The notes beneath the pieces are model-generated. The model was not told where the DNA came from. It saw nothing but the letters and a program-made list of their open reading frames with translations, and ran no database searches. A stretch of DNA of 64,000 nt. Source: Lautropia mirabilis (GTDB taxonomy: Bacteria; Pseudomonadota; Gammaproteobacteria; Burkholderiales; Burkholderiaceae_E). Location: contig NZ_LR134378.1 of assembly GCF_900637555.1 (NCBI RefSeq), positions 444,001 to 508,000 of the forward strand, given 5' to 3'. The translations under genes and the position numbers were made by a program. This document shows positions 37,650-47,429 of this stretch, one piece after another. Every line of letters starts with the position of its first letter. Positions within the stretch are counted from its first letter, which is position 1.

Positions 37650-39866
37650 ATGACCTCCTTCACCCTGCCCCTTCCCTTCGCCCGCCACGGCCTGGCCATC
37701 ATGGTCGCCAGTCTGTTTGTCATGCCCGCACTGGCACAGCAGACCGACAGCACCAGCGACGGCATGAGCAGCCCGCGGCCACGACCACCACAGAAAAGCA
37801 CTGTCACCTCATACCACGCCACGCTGGAGAGCCTGACCGTCACTGGCACGCGCGAGAATGCCAGCGTTCGGCTGCCGCTGAAGGCCCGGGAAACGCCGCA
37901 GTCGGTCAGCGTCACCACCCGCAAGCAGATGGACGATGAATCGTTGACCAGCGTGGATGCCGTGATGCGGCACATGACGGGGGTGATGACCTCGCTCTAC
38001 GACACCCAGCGGCCGCTCTATTACACCCGAGGCTTCGTGATCAAGGATTTCCAGGTCGACGGCATGCCCAGCTACAGCGGCGAGACCAACCAGGAATACG
38101 ACACCGCGCTCTACGAGCGGGTGGACCTGGTACGCGGCGCCAACGGCATCCTCACCGGGGTGGGCACGCCATCGGCCACGGTCAACCTGATCCGCAAGCG
38201 TCCCTCCCGCGAGTTGGGTGGCACCGTGGACGTGAGCGCCGGGCGCTGGGACTACTACCGGGCAGTGGCCGACGTGAACGTACCCATCACCGCAGATGGC
38301 TCGGTGCGCAGCCGCTTCGTGCTGGCGCCGCAGAAAAAGCACAGCTTCTACAAGCGCTACGAAGAGAACAAGCTGGCTTTCCTGGGCGTGGTGGAAGCCG
38401 ACCTGGGCCCAGCCACCGAAGTCTCCGTGGGCTACCAGCGCCAGAAGAACGCGCCCAAGGCGCCCGTCTGGGGGGCCATCCCCCGCTTCAATACCGACGG
38501 CACGCTGGCCAACCTGCCGGTTTCCACCAGCTTCTCGCCATCCTGGACACGATGGGAGCGCAGCTCGGGCACGGCATTCGCTTCAATCAGCCACCAGATC
38601 AATGACGACTGGACGTTCAAGGCCAACCTGGACCATACCACCGGCAAGACCCACAGCCTGATCACCTACGGCTATGGAGCCACACCTTCCGATGCGCCCT
38701 TCATCGACAAGGCTACCGGCAGCGGCGTCACCCTGTATGCCTATCCCGGGGAAGAGCGCGAGACCCGCAACAGTCTGGACGCCTATCTGGCCGGCAAGCT
38801 GCATCTGGGCGGGCGGGAACACGACCTGACCGTAGGCGTAAGCAGCACCCGCACCACCAGCAAGAGCGATGCCTTTGCCAGCATGTCCAACTGGCGCCAC
38901 GACATTGCCAACGTCCATACCTGGGACGGCACCGCTCCCAAGCCTGCCGTCAGCAAGACTGGCGCCCGCAACGACACCCTGGTGCAGCAGACCGGCCTGT
39001 ATGCCTCAGCCCGCTGGCGGCTGACCGAACCACTGTCGCTGCTGACCGGCGCTCGCGTCACGCGCTGGACCAGCAAGCAGAAGAACTACGACACCCGCGG
39101 CGCACTGTCCGGTGTCTCGGCGCGGCAGGAAGTGAAGCACAAGGTATCCCCCTACCTGGGCGTGGTCTACGACATCACGCCGTCGCTCGCTGCCTACGCC
39201 AGCCACACGCGCATCTTCAATCCGCAGAATCACCGCGACGTGAACAACGTTCCACTCAAGCCCGCCGTGGGCAGCAACAGCGAAGTGGGCCTGAAGATGG
39301 CACTGGCCCACGAACTGGACCTGAACCTGGCGATCTTCGAGACCAAGCAGGACAATTTTGCTGTGGTCAATGCCGACGCTGCGCCCAACAGCCTGCCTGA
39401 CGGATCCACCCCTTACCGCACGGTCGACGGCACCAAGGGCAAGGGTTTCGATGTGGAACTCATCGGCAAGGTACAGCCCGACTGGAACCTGAAGGCGGCG
39501 CTGACCCGGGCCAAGGTCACCCGTCAGGAAAGCGACCGGCTGTGGGCAAACTTCCCCACCTGGCAGCTGCAGCTGGGCAGCGACTACCGTTTCAGTGGCG
39601 AGCTGCGCCCGCTGCAGCTGGGCGGATTCCTGACCTGGCAGAGCAAGCTTGAGGCGTACAACGTCCCCTCGCCCAGCGGCCGCGTATACGTGACCGAAAA
39701 GAGCAAGCCGTTGCTGGATCTGTACGCCAGCTGGGACTTCACCGAGGCCTACCGCCTCACGCTGGCCGTCACGAACGCCCTGGACAAGAAATACTGGGCC
39801 AACCTGGACTACGCCAACTATGGCCAGCCACGCTTCTTCAGCGCCACGTTCCGGATGGCGTTCTGA
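37650..39866 (+). CDS. TonB-dependent siderophore receptor
   Basis: This 738-residue outer-membrane receptor has a signal peptide (cleavage near ALAQQ, residue 28-29), a plug domain with ETPQSVSVTTRKQMDDESLTSVDAVM and LYERVDLVRGANGILTGVGTPSATVNLIRKRP, and a beta-barrel ending in the classic terminal Phe (FRMAF). The plug motifs are those of ferric-siderophore receptors (FhuE/FpvA/FoxA group). It imports a ferric chelate using TonB energy. The Fur box upstream supports iron control. No siderophore synthesis genes are in the window, so a xenosiderophore is likely. Confidence 0.93.
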   Translation: MTSFTLPLPFARHGLAIMVASLFVMPALAQQTDSTSDGMSSPRPRPPQKSTVTSYHATLESLTVTGTRENASVRLPLKARETPQSVSVTTRKQMDDESLTSVDAVMRHMTGVMTSLYDTQRPLYYTRGFVIKDFQVDGMPSYSGETNQEYDTALYERVDLVRGANGILTGVGTPSATVNLIRKRPSRELGGTVDVSAGRWDYYRAVADVNVPITADGSVRSRFVLAPQKKHSFYKRYEENKLAFLGVVEADLGPATEVSVGYQRQKNAPKAPVWGAIPRFNTDGTLANLPVSTSFSPSWTRWERSSGTAFASISHQINDDWTFKANLDHTTGKTHSLITYGYGATPSDAPFIDKATGSGVTLYAYPGEERETRNSLDAYLAGKLHLGGREHDLTVGVSSTRTTSKSDAFASMSNWRHDIANVHTWDGTAPKPAVSKTGARNDTLVQQTGLYASARWRLTEPLSLLTGARVTRWTSKQKNYDTRGALSGVSARQEVKHKVSPYLGVVYDITPSLAAYASHTRIFNPQNHRDVNNVPLKPAVGSNSEVGLKMALAHELDLNLAIFETKQDNFAVVNADAAPNSLPDGSTPYRTVDGTKGKGFDVELIGKVQPDWNLKAALTRAKVTRQESDRLWANFPTWQLQLGSDYRFSGELRPLQLGGFLTWQSKLEAYNVPSPSGRVYVTEKSKPLLDLYASWDFTEAYRLTLAVTNALDKKYWANLDYANYGQPRFFSATFRMAF

Positions 39867-39883
39867 CGGCACTGTCCGGCTGT

Positions 39884-39914
39884 CTGGAAGCGGGGCCTGC
39901 CGCCCGGCTTCCAG
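39884..39914 (+). terminator. hairpin after the receptor
   Basis: CTGGAAGC/GCTTCCAG with a 15-base GC-rich loop begins 18 bases after the stop. No U-run follows; it may be partial, allowing read-through to the next gene. Confidence 0.4.
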
Positions 39915-40109
39915 CCCCTGCGGGGCCTGTACTTCCGCTTCGTGTGACGGACGACATCCTTCCCCCAACGGGGGCAAGGAGACCTGCAGTGGTGTCAAGA
40001 ATGAGTGGAACATCCGCCCCGCCAATTGCCGGTTGTCAAGTCTGCGTCCGGCACTGCGTGTTATCTCTATAGGCAGCCCATGACGGCCCTGCTTACAAGA
40101 GATGACACG

Positions 40110-40853
40110 ATGCCCGCTACCCTGACTCCGACTGCTCCCCTTGATGCCCCCGCCTTCCGGCCGGGGCAGCCTTCCCAGACCAACGGCCACCTGGCGCCGG
40201 CGTCCAACCCGCTGGCCTTCAACGCGGCAGGCTACCCGGCCTTCTTCGATCAGGCCCCCACGCTGACGGTGCAGGACGGTCTGGCCCGCTTCCTGGGCGC
40301 CACGCGTGACGGCATCCTCACCTATCGCTATCTGGATGCCGTGCGGCTGGCCGGCCACTCCTGCCCCACCGTGGCCGGCAGCTGGCTGATGGTCATCCGT
40401 GGCCTGAAGGCCCTGTATGGTGACGACATTCCCGAGCGCGGCAACATCGACGTGTTGATGCGCGACGAGCGCCACGAAGGCACCACCGGCGTGATTGCTT
40501 CCATCGCCACGCTGCTGACGGGTGCCGCCGCCGAGACCGGCTTCCATGGCATCGGCCCGGCGCACCGCTTCAAGCGACAGGACTTGCTGCAGTACGGCGC
40601 CGCTTCCATCGACGGCATGCTGGTGCTGAAGCGCCGCGACACGGGCGCCGCCGTTCAGGTGGAGCTGAATGCCGGCATCATCCCCTTCCACCCCGACATG
40701 CAGGCACTGCTGCCCAAGGCGGTCAGCGGCTATGCCACCCCGGCTGAAATGCAGCGCTTCGGGGAAGTGTGGCAGGAGCGTGTTCGCGCCATCCTCATCG
40801 ACCATGCCGATGACGACGAGCTGGTGCAGATCCGGCCCTGGTCCTCCGCGTGA
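40110..40853 (+). CDS. FmdE-like domain protein
   Basis: This 247-residue protein has the FmdE-type segment YLDAVRLAGHSCPTVAGSWLMVIRGLKALYGDD (about 64-96), in which His and Cys of GHSCP may bind metal. FmdE was named for an operon partner of formylmethanofuran dehydrogenase, but bacterial homologues have no proven role. ATG 40110 is preceded by AAGAGA; ATG 40080 is also in frame. It lies downstream of the siderophore receptor with only a weak hairpin between, so it may share iron control. Confidence 0.7.
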   Translation: MPATLTPTAPLDAPAFRPGQPSQTNGHLAPASNPLAFNAAGYPAFFDQAPTLTVQDGLARFLGATRDGILTYRYLDAVRLAGHSCPTVAGSWLMVIRGLKALYGDDIPERGNIDVLMRDERHEGTTGVIASIATLLTGAAAETGFHGIGPAHRFKRQDLLQYGAASIDGMLVLKRRDTGAAVQVELNAGIIPFHPDMQALLPKAVSGYATPAEMQRFGEVWQERVRAILIDHADDDELVQIRPWSSA

Positions 40854-41005
40854 TGTCCTGCCTCTGGGCATCTGCCCAACTATCCGGCCCCCAGGCGCCC
40901 GAACCGCTCCTGAACTCCGGCACCTGAGCCCTGGCTTCTGAACGCTGGCTCCTGACCCTTGGTCCAGAAGCGGTGCCAGTACCTGAAGCGGGTACCTGAA
41001 CAGCA

Positions 41006-41035
41006 GAACGGCCTCCCAAGGGAGGCCGTTCTTCT
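41006..41035. terminator. 12-bp perfect hairpin between convergent genes
   Basis: GAACGGCCTCCC/GGGAGGCCGTTC with a two-base loop is followed on the plus strand by TTCTT. It lies between the FmdE-like gene and the acnB stop and can serve both directions. Confidence 0.75.
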
Positions 41036-41117
41036 TGCATCAACAGCTGCAGGGTGCCCGGTTCGCCGTCAGGCCCCGGCTGACGCCGGGGCTCTGCCCG
41101 CGCACCGGGCAGGCATC

Positions 41118-43727
41118 TCAGGGATGCTGTTCCAGCGCGTTCTTCTGACCTTCGGCCACTTCCACGTACTCGGGAATCTGGTCGAAGTTCATGTAGCGGT
41201 AGATGCTCTCCTTGTCGGAATCCACCACGCCCATTTCCTTCAGGTACTCCTGCGGGGTGGGCAGCTTGCCCAGCCGCGACGCAATGGCCGCCAGCTCGGC
41301 AGAACCCAGGAACACGTTGGTGTTCTTGCCCAGCCGGTTGGGGAAGTTGCGGGTACTGGTGGAAATGACGGTGGCCCCTTCGCGCACCTGGGCCTGGTTG
41401 CCCATGCACAGCGAGCAGCCCGGCATCTCGGTACGCGCGCCGGCGGTACCGAAGGCAGCGTAGTGACCTTCCTTGATCAGCTCGTTCTGGTCCATCTTGG
41501 TGGGCGGTGCCACCCACAGCTTGACGGGGATGTCACGCTGGCCACCCAGCAGGCGGGCTGCCGCACGGAAGTGACCGATGTTGGTCATGCACGAACCGAT
41601 GAAGGCCTCGTCGATCTTGGTGCCAGCCACGTCGGACAGCAGCTTGGCGTCGTCCGGGTCGTTCGGGCAGCAGACGATGGGCTCCTTGATCTCGTTCATG
41701 TCGATCTCGATCACGGCCGCGTATTCGGCGTCGGGATCCGCTTCCAGCAGCTGCGGGTCGGCCAGCCACTGCTCGACCTTCTCGATTCGGCGTGCAAGCG
41801 TCTTGGCGTCCTGGTACCCGTCGGCGATCATGTTCTTCATCAGAATGATGTTCGACTTGAGGTACTCGATGATCGGCTCCTTGTCGAGCTTGATCGTACA
41901 GCCCGCCGCCGAGCGCTCGGCCGAGGCATCGGACAGCTCGAACGCCTGCTCGACCTTCAGCTTGGGCAGACCCTCGATCTCCAGGATACGGCCCGAGAAG
42001 ATGTTCTTCTTGCCGGCCTTGGCCACGGTGAGCAGCCCCGCCTTGATGGCATAGAGCGGGATGGCATGCACCAGGTCACGCAGCGTGACGCCGGGCTGCA
42101 GCTCGCCCTTGAAGCGCACCAGCACGCTTTCCGGCATGTCCAGCGGCATCACGCCGGTGGCAGCGCCGAAGGCCACCAGACCCGAACCTGCCGGGAAGCT
42201 GATGCCGATCGGGAAGCGCGTGTGGCTGTCGCCGCCGGTACCCACGGTGTCGGGCAGCAGCAGGCGGTTGAGCCACGAGTGGATGACGCCGTCACCCGGA
42301 CGCAGCGCCACGCCACCTCGGTTGCTGATGAAGGCGGGCAGCTCGCGGTGCGTCTTCACGTCCACCGGCTTGGGATAGGCGGCGGTGTGACAGAACGACT
42401 GCATCACCATGTCGGCCGAGAAGCCCAGGCAGGCCAGGTCCTTCAGTTCATCGCGAGTCATGGGGCCGGTGGTGTCCTGGCTGCCCACGGTCGTCATGCG
42501 CGGCTCGCAGTAGGAGCCCGGACGGATGCCCTGCCCCTCGGGCAGACCACAGGCACGACCGACCATCTTCTGCGCCAGCGTGAAGCCCTTGCCGGTATCG
42601 ACCGGTGCCTTGGGCAGGCGGAATGCGGTGGACGCCGGCAGGCCCAGCGCCTCGCGGGCCTTGGCCGTGAGCGAGCGGCCGATGATCAGGTTGATGCGGC
42701 CGCCAGCCTGCACCTCGTCCAGCAGCACATGGCTCTTCAGGGTGAAGTCGGCAATCTTCTCGCCGTTCTTCTCGATGCGGCCCTCGTAGGGGAAGATGTC
42801 GAGCACGTCGCCCATCTCCATCTTCGAGACATCCACCTCGATGGGCAGCGACCCGGAGTCTTCCTGCGTGTTGAAGAAGATGGGGGCGATCTTGCCGCCC
42901 AGCGTGACACCACCGAAGCGCTTGTTGGGCACGTAGGGGATGTCCTGGCCGGTGGCCCAGATCACGCTGTTGGTGGCCGACTTGCGGCTGGAACCGGTCC
43001 CCACCACGTCACCCACGTAGGCCACCAGGTGGCCCTTCTTCTTCAGGTCCTCGATGAACTTGATGGGGCCGCGCTTGCCGTCTTCCTCGGGCTTGAAGGC
43101 CGCGTCGGGACGGGTGTTCTTCAGCATGGCCAGGTAGTGCAACGGGATGTCCGGACGGCTCCAGGCATCGGGCGCGGGCGAGAGGTCGTCGGTGTTGGTC
43201 TCGCCGGGCACCTTGAAGACCGTGACGGTGATCTTCTCGGGCACCTTGGGACGGCTGGTGAACCATTCGGCGTCCGCCCAGCTCTGCATCACTTCCTGGG
43301 CCTTGGCATTGCCGGCCTTGGCCTTGGCGGCCACGTCGTTGAAGAAGTCGAACATCAGCAGCGTCTTCTTCAGGGCGTTGGCAGCCACCCCGGCCACTTC
43401 GGGATCGTCCAGCAGCTCGATCAGCGGGTGGACGTTGTAGCCCCCGAGCATCGTGCCCAGCAGCTCGGTGGCCTTGGCCCTGGAGATCAGCCCGACCTTG
43501 ATGTCACCATGGGCGACGGCAGCCAGGAAGCTGGCCTTGACCTTGGCGGCATCGTCCACCCCCGGCGGCACCCGGTAGGTGAGCAGATCCATCAGGAACT
43601 CTTCTTCGCCGGCAGGCGGATTCTTGATCAGCTCGATCAGCTCGGCGGTCTGTTTGGCATCCAGTGCCAGGGGAGGAATGCCCAGCGCCGCGCGCTCGGC
43701 AACATGTTGGCGATACTCATTCAGCAT
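41118..43727 (-). CDS. acnB: aconitate hydratase B
   Basis: This 869-residue enzyme interconverts citrate and isocitrate in the TCA and glyoxylate cycles. It has the AcnB N-terminal HEAT-like domain ([20 protein letters not shown]), the swivel domain, [21 protein letters not shown], and the iron-sulfur cysteines in GSCMTNIGH and [11 protein letters not shown] strong TAGGAGA ribosome site precedes the ATG. Together with aceK at 54.7 kb it points to a glyoxylate bypass. Confidence 0.96.
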   Translation of the reverse strand: MLNEYRQHVAERAALGIPPLALDAKQTAELIELIKNPPAGEEEFLMDLLTYRVPPGVDDAAKVKASFLAAVAHGDIKVGLISRAKATELLGTMLGGYNVHPLIELLDDPEVAGVAANALKKTLLMFDFFNDVAAKAKAGNAKAQEVMQSWADAEWFTSRPKVPEKITVTVFKVPGETNTDDLSPAPDAWSRPDIPLHYLAMLKNTRPDAAFKPEEDGKRGPIKFIEDLKKKGHLVAYVGDVVGTGSSRKSATNSVIWATGQDIPYVPNKRFGGVTLGGKIAPIFFNTQEDSGSLPIEVDVSKMEMGDVLDIFPYEGRIEKNGEKIADFTLKSHVLLDEVQAGGRINLIIGRSLTAKAREALGLPASTAFRLPKAPVDTGKGFTLAQKMVGRACGLPEGQGIRPGSYCEPRMTTVGSQDTTGPMTRDELKDLACLGFSADMVMQSFCHTAAYPKPVDVKTHRELPAFISNRGGVALRPGDGVIHSWLNRLLLPDTVGTGGDSHTRFPIGISFPAGSGLVAFGAATGVMPLDMPESVLVRFKGELQPGVTLRDLVHAIPLYAIKAGLLTVAKAGKKNIFSGRILEIEGLPKLKVEQAFELSDASAERSAAGCTIKLDKEPIIEYLKSNIILMKNMIADGYQDAKTLARRIEKVEQWLADPQLLEADPDAEYAAVIEIDMNEIKEPIVCCPNDPDDAKLLSDVAGTKIDEAFIGSCMTNIGHFRAAARLLGGQRDIPVKLWVAPPTKMDQNELIKEGHYAAFGTAGARTEMPGCSLCMGNQAQVREGATVISTSTRNFPNRLGKNTNVFLGSAELAAIASRLGKLPTPQEYLKEMGVVDSDKESIYRYMNFDQIPEYVEVAEGQKNALEQHP

Positions 43728-44492
43728 GGACTTCTCCTAAGGCCATCATCAATCCGTAACGGGTATATGGGGACGATTCCGCGCAAGCCGGGATGCCATG
43801 CTCCGCCCTGTCCAGGTACGGAGAGCGCCCCACCTGCGGCAACTGCTGTCCGCCCGGTCGACGGAACCGGGGCGCACGATGGCCCCGTACAGCAGGAAAT
43901 CGCCCTGGCCCGACCAGACAGGAGTCGTCACCCGCCGGGAGCCCGAATGGCGCGCCGTGCGCCATCTCCGGGGCTTTCCGGGCGGTTGCGCCCTGCCTCG
44001 GGAGCGCCCGAGGCCTGGACCAGCCTGCAGCCCTGTTATTTCTGCAAGTGCTGAAATTGTACTCACCGCACCGCACCAGGGCGTAGCATGGACAGCAAAT
44101 GGTTTTCCCCTATATCCCCTGAAAACCCGCACCATCCGCCAGTCGGCAGCCATTCGCCCCTGAACGGCATGCCAAGAAAAGCAGTAACGAGAATGATTAT
44201 TTAATTCTTTTATGAAATGGATTGACTCGGATAATCGAGCACGCCGAACGAGCCCACGGAAGACGATGCGAGGGCTCCGCACAGCCCTCGCTGCCCACGG
44301 ACAGCACCGTGATACCTGAACAGCCCTCACGCCGACGTCTCCAGGCCCCTGACAGGCGTAGACCGTGGCCAAGGGGCGGGGCCCCCAAAAAACGAACAGG
44401 GCCGCCTCGCCCACCCGCACCTGGGTGAATGAGACAGCCCCTGAACGAAAGCAGCCCCTGCCTCGCCGGCAGACCCGGCAGACGCAGTCCGC
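43728..44492. other. 765-bp gap between the DUF1269 gene and acnB
   Basis: I see no convincing gene. The open frames here encode Arg/Pro/Trp-rich sequence without family resemblance. The gap holds a perfect hairpin GCGAGGGCT/AGCCCTCGC (44268-44291), an AT-rich stretch around 44180-44225 and, at its left end, the acnB ribosome site. It should contain the acnB promoter, possibly with a long leader. Confidence 0.5.
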
Positions 44493-45110
44493 TTACTTGA
44501 ACTTCTGCGCCAGCTCCTCGAACTTCTGCCGGATGGACTGCGCGAACTCTTCCAGCTTTTCCTTGCGCGCCTTGGTGTGCCGCGCCTTCAGCTCGGCGGC
44601 CGCACGGGCATGCAGGTCAGCCTGCACCTCCAGCGCATCCTCCATCTGCTGCTGGATGGTGGATGCGTCCCAGCGCACCACCAGCGACTTGAACCTGCCA
44701 AAGAACTGGTCCAGCGGCGCCTCGGACTTTTCCTGCACCAGCGCAATGATCGCCACATCGCCGTCATTGAGCTTGGCCGCCACCGTCTCGAGCAGCGTGG
44801 CCTGTGCCAGCGCCTCGTCGGTACTGCCCGTGCTGCCCACCCAGGCCCCCACGTTGGCGCCAAAAAGCATGCCCAGCGGGCCGCCCAGGATGCCCAGCAC
44901 CGAACCGATCAGCGTGCCGGTGATGGTGTCGTCATCCACCTGCCTCAGCGGATCGAAGGCATCCACCGGCGTGATGACACCGTTCTCGTTCTTGACCAGC
45001 GCCGCCTGGGCAATGCGCGTGTCGTCATTCTGCGGGAAGGCCTTCAGCTCCACGAAGGCCTGGTAGGCCTCGCTGGGTACCTCGAACAGGGTTGCCAGTA
45101 CGTGTTCCAT
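44493..45110 (-). CDS. DUF1269 family membrane protein
   Basis: This 205-residue protein has a central glycine-zipper-like hydrophobic segment (GTLIGSVLGILGGPLGMLFGANVGAWVG, about 65-92) flanked by soluble alpha/beta regions and a charged C-terminal helix. This layout and the VVRWDASTI ending of the core fit DUF1269, often annotated as general stress or permeability-related. The ribosome site AAGGAG is well placed. A TetR-type palindrome lies about 140 bases upstream. Confidence 0.8.
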   Translation of the reverse strand: MEHVLATLFEVPSEAYQAFVELKAFPQNDDTRIAQAALVKNENGVITPVDAFDPLRQVDDDTITGTLIGSVLGILGGPLGMLFGANVGAWVGSTGSTDEALAQATLLETVAAKLNDGDVAIIALVQEKSEAPLDQFFGRFKSLVVRWDASTIQQQMEDALEVQADLHARAAAELKARHTKARKEKLEEFAQSIRQKFEELAQKFK

Positions 45111-45250
45111 AATCGTGCTCCTTCTTGTGTGAATGATAGTCCCTGCCCATCAGCAGGCAGGCCGGATGGTACCAGGATCGCTGGCGCCTTTCCTGCCAAG
45201 GTACCCCATCCGTGAGCGGCCCATGGCCAAGGGCCTGCAGCCTTGCAGGT

Positions 45251-45272
45251 TTTATGACCGGTCGGTCATAAA
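45251..45272. promoter_or_regulatory. 22-bp palindrome resembling a TetR-family operator
   Basis: TTTATGACC-GGTC-GGTCATAAA has perfect 9-bp arms, and its GACCGGTCGGTC core is a common TetR-family operator form. It lies between the cupin stop and the DUF1269 start, so it would most likely control DUF1269. No TetR gene is seen in the window. Confidence 0.6.
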
Positions 45273-45306
45273 TCGTGCCACCGAAGGCGCGGCCGAAGCC
45301 GCACCA

Positions 45307-45666
45307 TCAGGCTGGCTGGAAACCAGCCGAAGGACGAATCACCGACAGCAGCACGCAGTCCTCATGGCCGACATTGATGGCACCGTGCGTCTGCTCAATG
45401 CCGACCACCACGCTTTCACCGGCATGGATGGTGCGCCGACTGCCAGCCGCATCATCTATCAGATCGGCCTCGCCGCGCAGCACCAGCCAGATGTCCTCAC
45501 CGCTCGGGTGCCGATGCGGCGGAAGGCTGCCCTGCGGCGGAATCTGCCACAGCACGAGATTCATGTCCGTACTCTGATGCAGCACGGTACGGACTGCCTC
45601 TGTCGGCCGCTCCTTCAGGTATTGGCTGATGTTCAGGATCTGCGGGACTTGAACGGTCGCGCTCAT
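45307..45666 (-). CDS. small cupin-domain protein
   Basis: This 119-residue single cupin has the metal-binding motif 1 (PPHRHPSGEDIWLVLRGEADL, about 47-67) and motif 2 (HAGESVVVGIEQTHGAIN, about 81-98). The His and Glu residues would hold one divalent metal. Activity is unknown; small cupins include isomerases, dioxygenases and binding proteins. The ribosome site GAAGGAGAA is strong. Confidence 0.85.
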   Translation of the reverse strand: MSATVQVPQILNISQYLKERPTEAVRTVLHQSTDMNLVLWQIPPQGSLPPHRHPSGEDIWLVLRGEADLIDDAAGSRRTIHAGESVVVGIEQTHGAINVGHEDCVLLSVIRPSAGFQPA

Positions 45667-45827
45667 GGTCGTTCTCCTTCATGGACGGCGGCGTCGTGAC
45701 CACCCCACCTGCATCTTGCCACACGACAATGCCGCGGGGGCTCCATGCGCCCAGCCACATGCGTCATGGCATGCAGCCCCCTCATCCAATCACGCACCGC
45801 GGCAGGCCTCCTGCCGCGCACCGGATG

Positions 45828-47420
45828 TCACGGCGTATCGGCCAGCTTCACTTCCTGCGACACCGGATAGCCGCGCATGGAGCCGCGCGTGCCGTAGCCG
45901 GCCACCGTGGTGCCCGTCATGCAGTCGTCGCCCATCATGCCCTCGGCATGGCAGTCGGCGTAGGCCAGCGTGTCGATCTGGGCCTGCGTCAGCGGCAGCA
46001 GCGGATCCTTCGTGTTCACGAAGATGCGGGCATAGGCGTTGCCCGGGTTGCTGGCTCGACGCTCACCGTGGTGGTAGCCCCAGTACTTCCAGCCTCCGGT
46101 GCCGGGTGTCCAGCCATCGGTGCCGGCATCACGCGGGTCGTCCGACAGCGTGTTGGTGTGCTCCAGCAGGAAGCTGGTCACCAACAGGCCATCACCCGCC
46201 GGTGCAGCGATGCTGGAGAGCTGATGCCGCAGCGACAGCAGCGGCATGCCATCCGGCCAGGGCTGGTTCGGCTGGTTGTTGCCGGCCATCACCTCGCTCA
46301 GCTCACCCGACAGGTCAGACACGGTCATGCGGGTGGCGTTGTAGCGGAAGCTGCCGTGGAACTCGGTCATGTCATGCGCATAGTCGGGTTCACGGAACTT
46401 CGCCACCACCGTGTAGCGACTGATGACATCAGCCGGCTCCGAAGCGGGTCCCGTGCCTGCCGCATTGGTGACGGACAGCGCAAAGGCATGTCCCGTGCAG
46501 CCACTGGCCGGACAAGGAACCGTCACCGGCAGGGTCTGCGCCTGCACCGTGATGCCGGCCGGAACCGACGTCACGGTATAGCCCGACACCGCCGCGCCAC
46601 CGCCCCGGACATGACCGGCCGTCACCAGCACGGTGCCGTCCTGCGTCCCCCGACGGGCCGTCACCTTTTCCGGTGCCACCGGCACCGTCACGGCACCGGC
46701 TGCGGCAATCTCGAAGCTCTGCGTCAGGCGCGTCCCCGTCTGCCCCGAGGCCGCATCACGCGGCTCGGCTGCCACGGTACAGGTCCCAGCCGCCAGCGCC
46801 GTCACCAGGCCACTGTCGGCATCGGCACGGCACACGGCTTCGGTCAGGCTGCTGTACCGCATCGGCCGATCGCTGCTGGCCGAAACCGTGACGGTGGCAC
46901 TATCCCCCACGGTCATTGATGGTACGGCGCCGAACTGTACATTAGACTGCACGGTGATCTGCTGCTGTGCGCTGGCAGAGGCCCAGGTGGTGTCGCCCGC
47001 CTGGCTGGCCGCGATGACGCAATTGCCTGCGGCACGTGCTGTCACCTCCCCGCTGTCGGCATCCACCGTGCAGACGCCGGTGGTCGAGCTGTTGTAGCGC
47101 ACGGCCAGACCCGAGCTGGCCGTGGCCGATACCTTGGCCGTGCCGCCAGGCTGCAGGGCAGGCGCTTCGGCAAACTGCAAGGATTGCGGACGTGAGCCGA
47201 TGACCGGCCCCCGCTCTCCGCCAGGCCCTTCTGCACCCCCGCAGGCTGCCAGAACGGCCAGCATCACCACGGAAGCTCCGGCCAAGGAAAACGTGCCGAC
47301 CGTGAAGCCATTCGGCCGACTTCCGGTTTCATGGTTTGCCAAGCGCGCCCCCGAAGACACGCCGACACCATCGTCATGCACTGCCCGGATGCGACCACCG
47401 GAACGATATGAATCCGTCAT
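45828..47420 (-). CDS. Ig-like repeat lipoprotein with Cys/His/Met-rich C-terminal domain (copper-cluster gene)
   Basis: I do not recognise the full protein (530 residues). A hydrophobic stretch ends in lipobox LAAC (Cys60), after an unusually long 45-residue n-region. Two Ig-like repeats follow (about 80-157 and 161-240), each with the pattern C-x-AD-SG-x-VTA-x-AAG-x-C. Next is a fibronectin-III-like segment (about 247-333). The C-terminal domain (about 335-530) is rich in His, Trp and Tyr and contains Cys490-His491, Met495-Met496, Cys500-Met501, a good ligand set for Cu(I). It starts ten bases after the copper-receptor stop, with GAGGG upstream, so it is in the same operon. It is probably cell-surface or periplasmic. 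A copper-handling role is inferred from ligands and context. Confidence 0.75.
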   Translation of the reverse strand: MTDSYRSGGRIRAVHDDGVGVSSGARLANHETGSRPNGFTVGTFSLAGASVVMLAVLAACGGAEGPGGERGPVIGSRPQSLQFAEAPALQPGGTAKVSATASSGLAVRYNSSTTGVCTVDADSGEVTARAAGNCVIAASQAGDTTWASASAQQQITVQSNVQFGAVPSMTVGDSATVTVSASSDRPMRYSSLTEAVCRADADSGLVTALAAGTCTVAAEPRDAASGQTGTRLTQSFEIAAAGAVTVPVAPEKVTARRGTQDGTVLVTAGHVRGGGAAVSGYTVTSVPAGITVQAQTLPVTVPCPASGCTGHAFALSVTNAAGTGPASEPADVISRYTVVAKFREPDYAHDMTEFHGSFRYNATRMTVSDLSGELSEVMAGNNQPNQPWPDGMPLLSLRHQLSSIAAPAGDGLLVTSFLLEHTNTLSDDPRDAGTDGWTPGTGGWKYWGYHHGERRASNPGNAYARIFVNTKDPLLPLTQAQIDTLAYADCHAEGMMGDDCMTGTTVAGYGTRGSMRGYPVSQEVKLADTP

Positions 47421-47429
47421 GTCTGTCCC

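Noticed and set aside
40959-44054. A plus-strand open frame of over 3 kb opposite acnB
   Set aside because: It mirrors acnB codon for codon, is His/Leu/Gln-rich without any domain, and reflects the strong GC bias at third codon positions. acnB itself is unmistakable.
44189-44207. Fur-box-like sequence in the gap upstream of acnB
   Set aside because: Only about 12 of 19 positions match and it is some 460 bases from acnB; a chance AT-rich match is likelier.
43749-44420. 223-codon minus-strand frame in the gap upstream of acnB
   Set aside because: Trp/Arg/Gly-rich translation with no signal, domain or ribosome site; overlaps where the acnB leader and promoter are expected.
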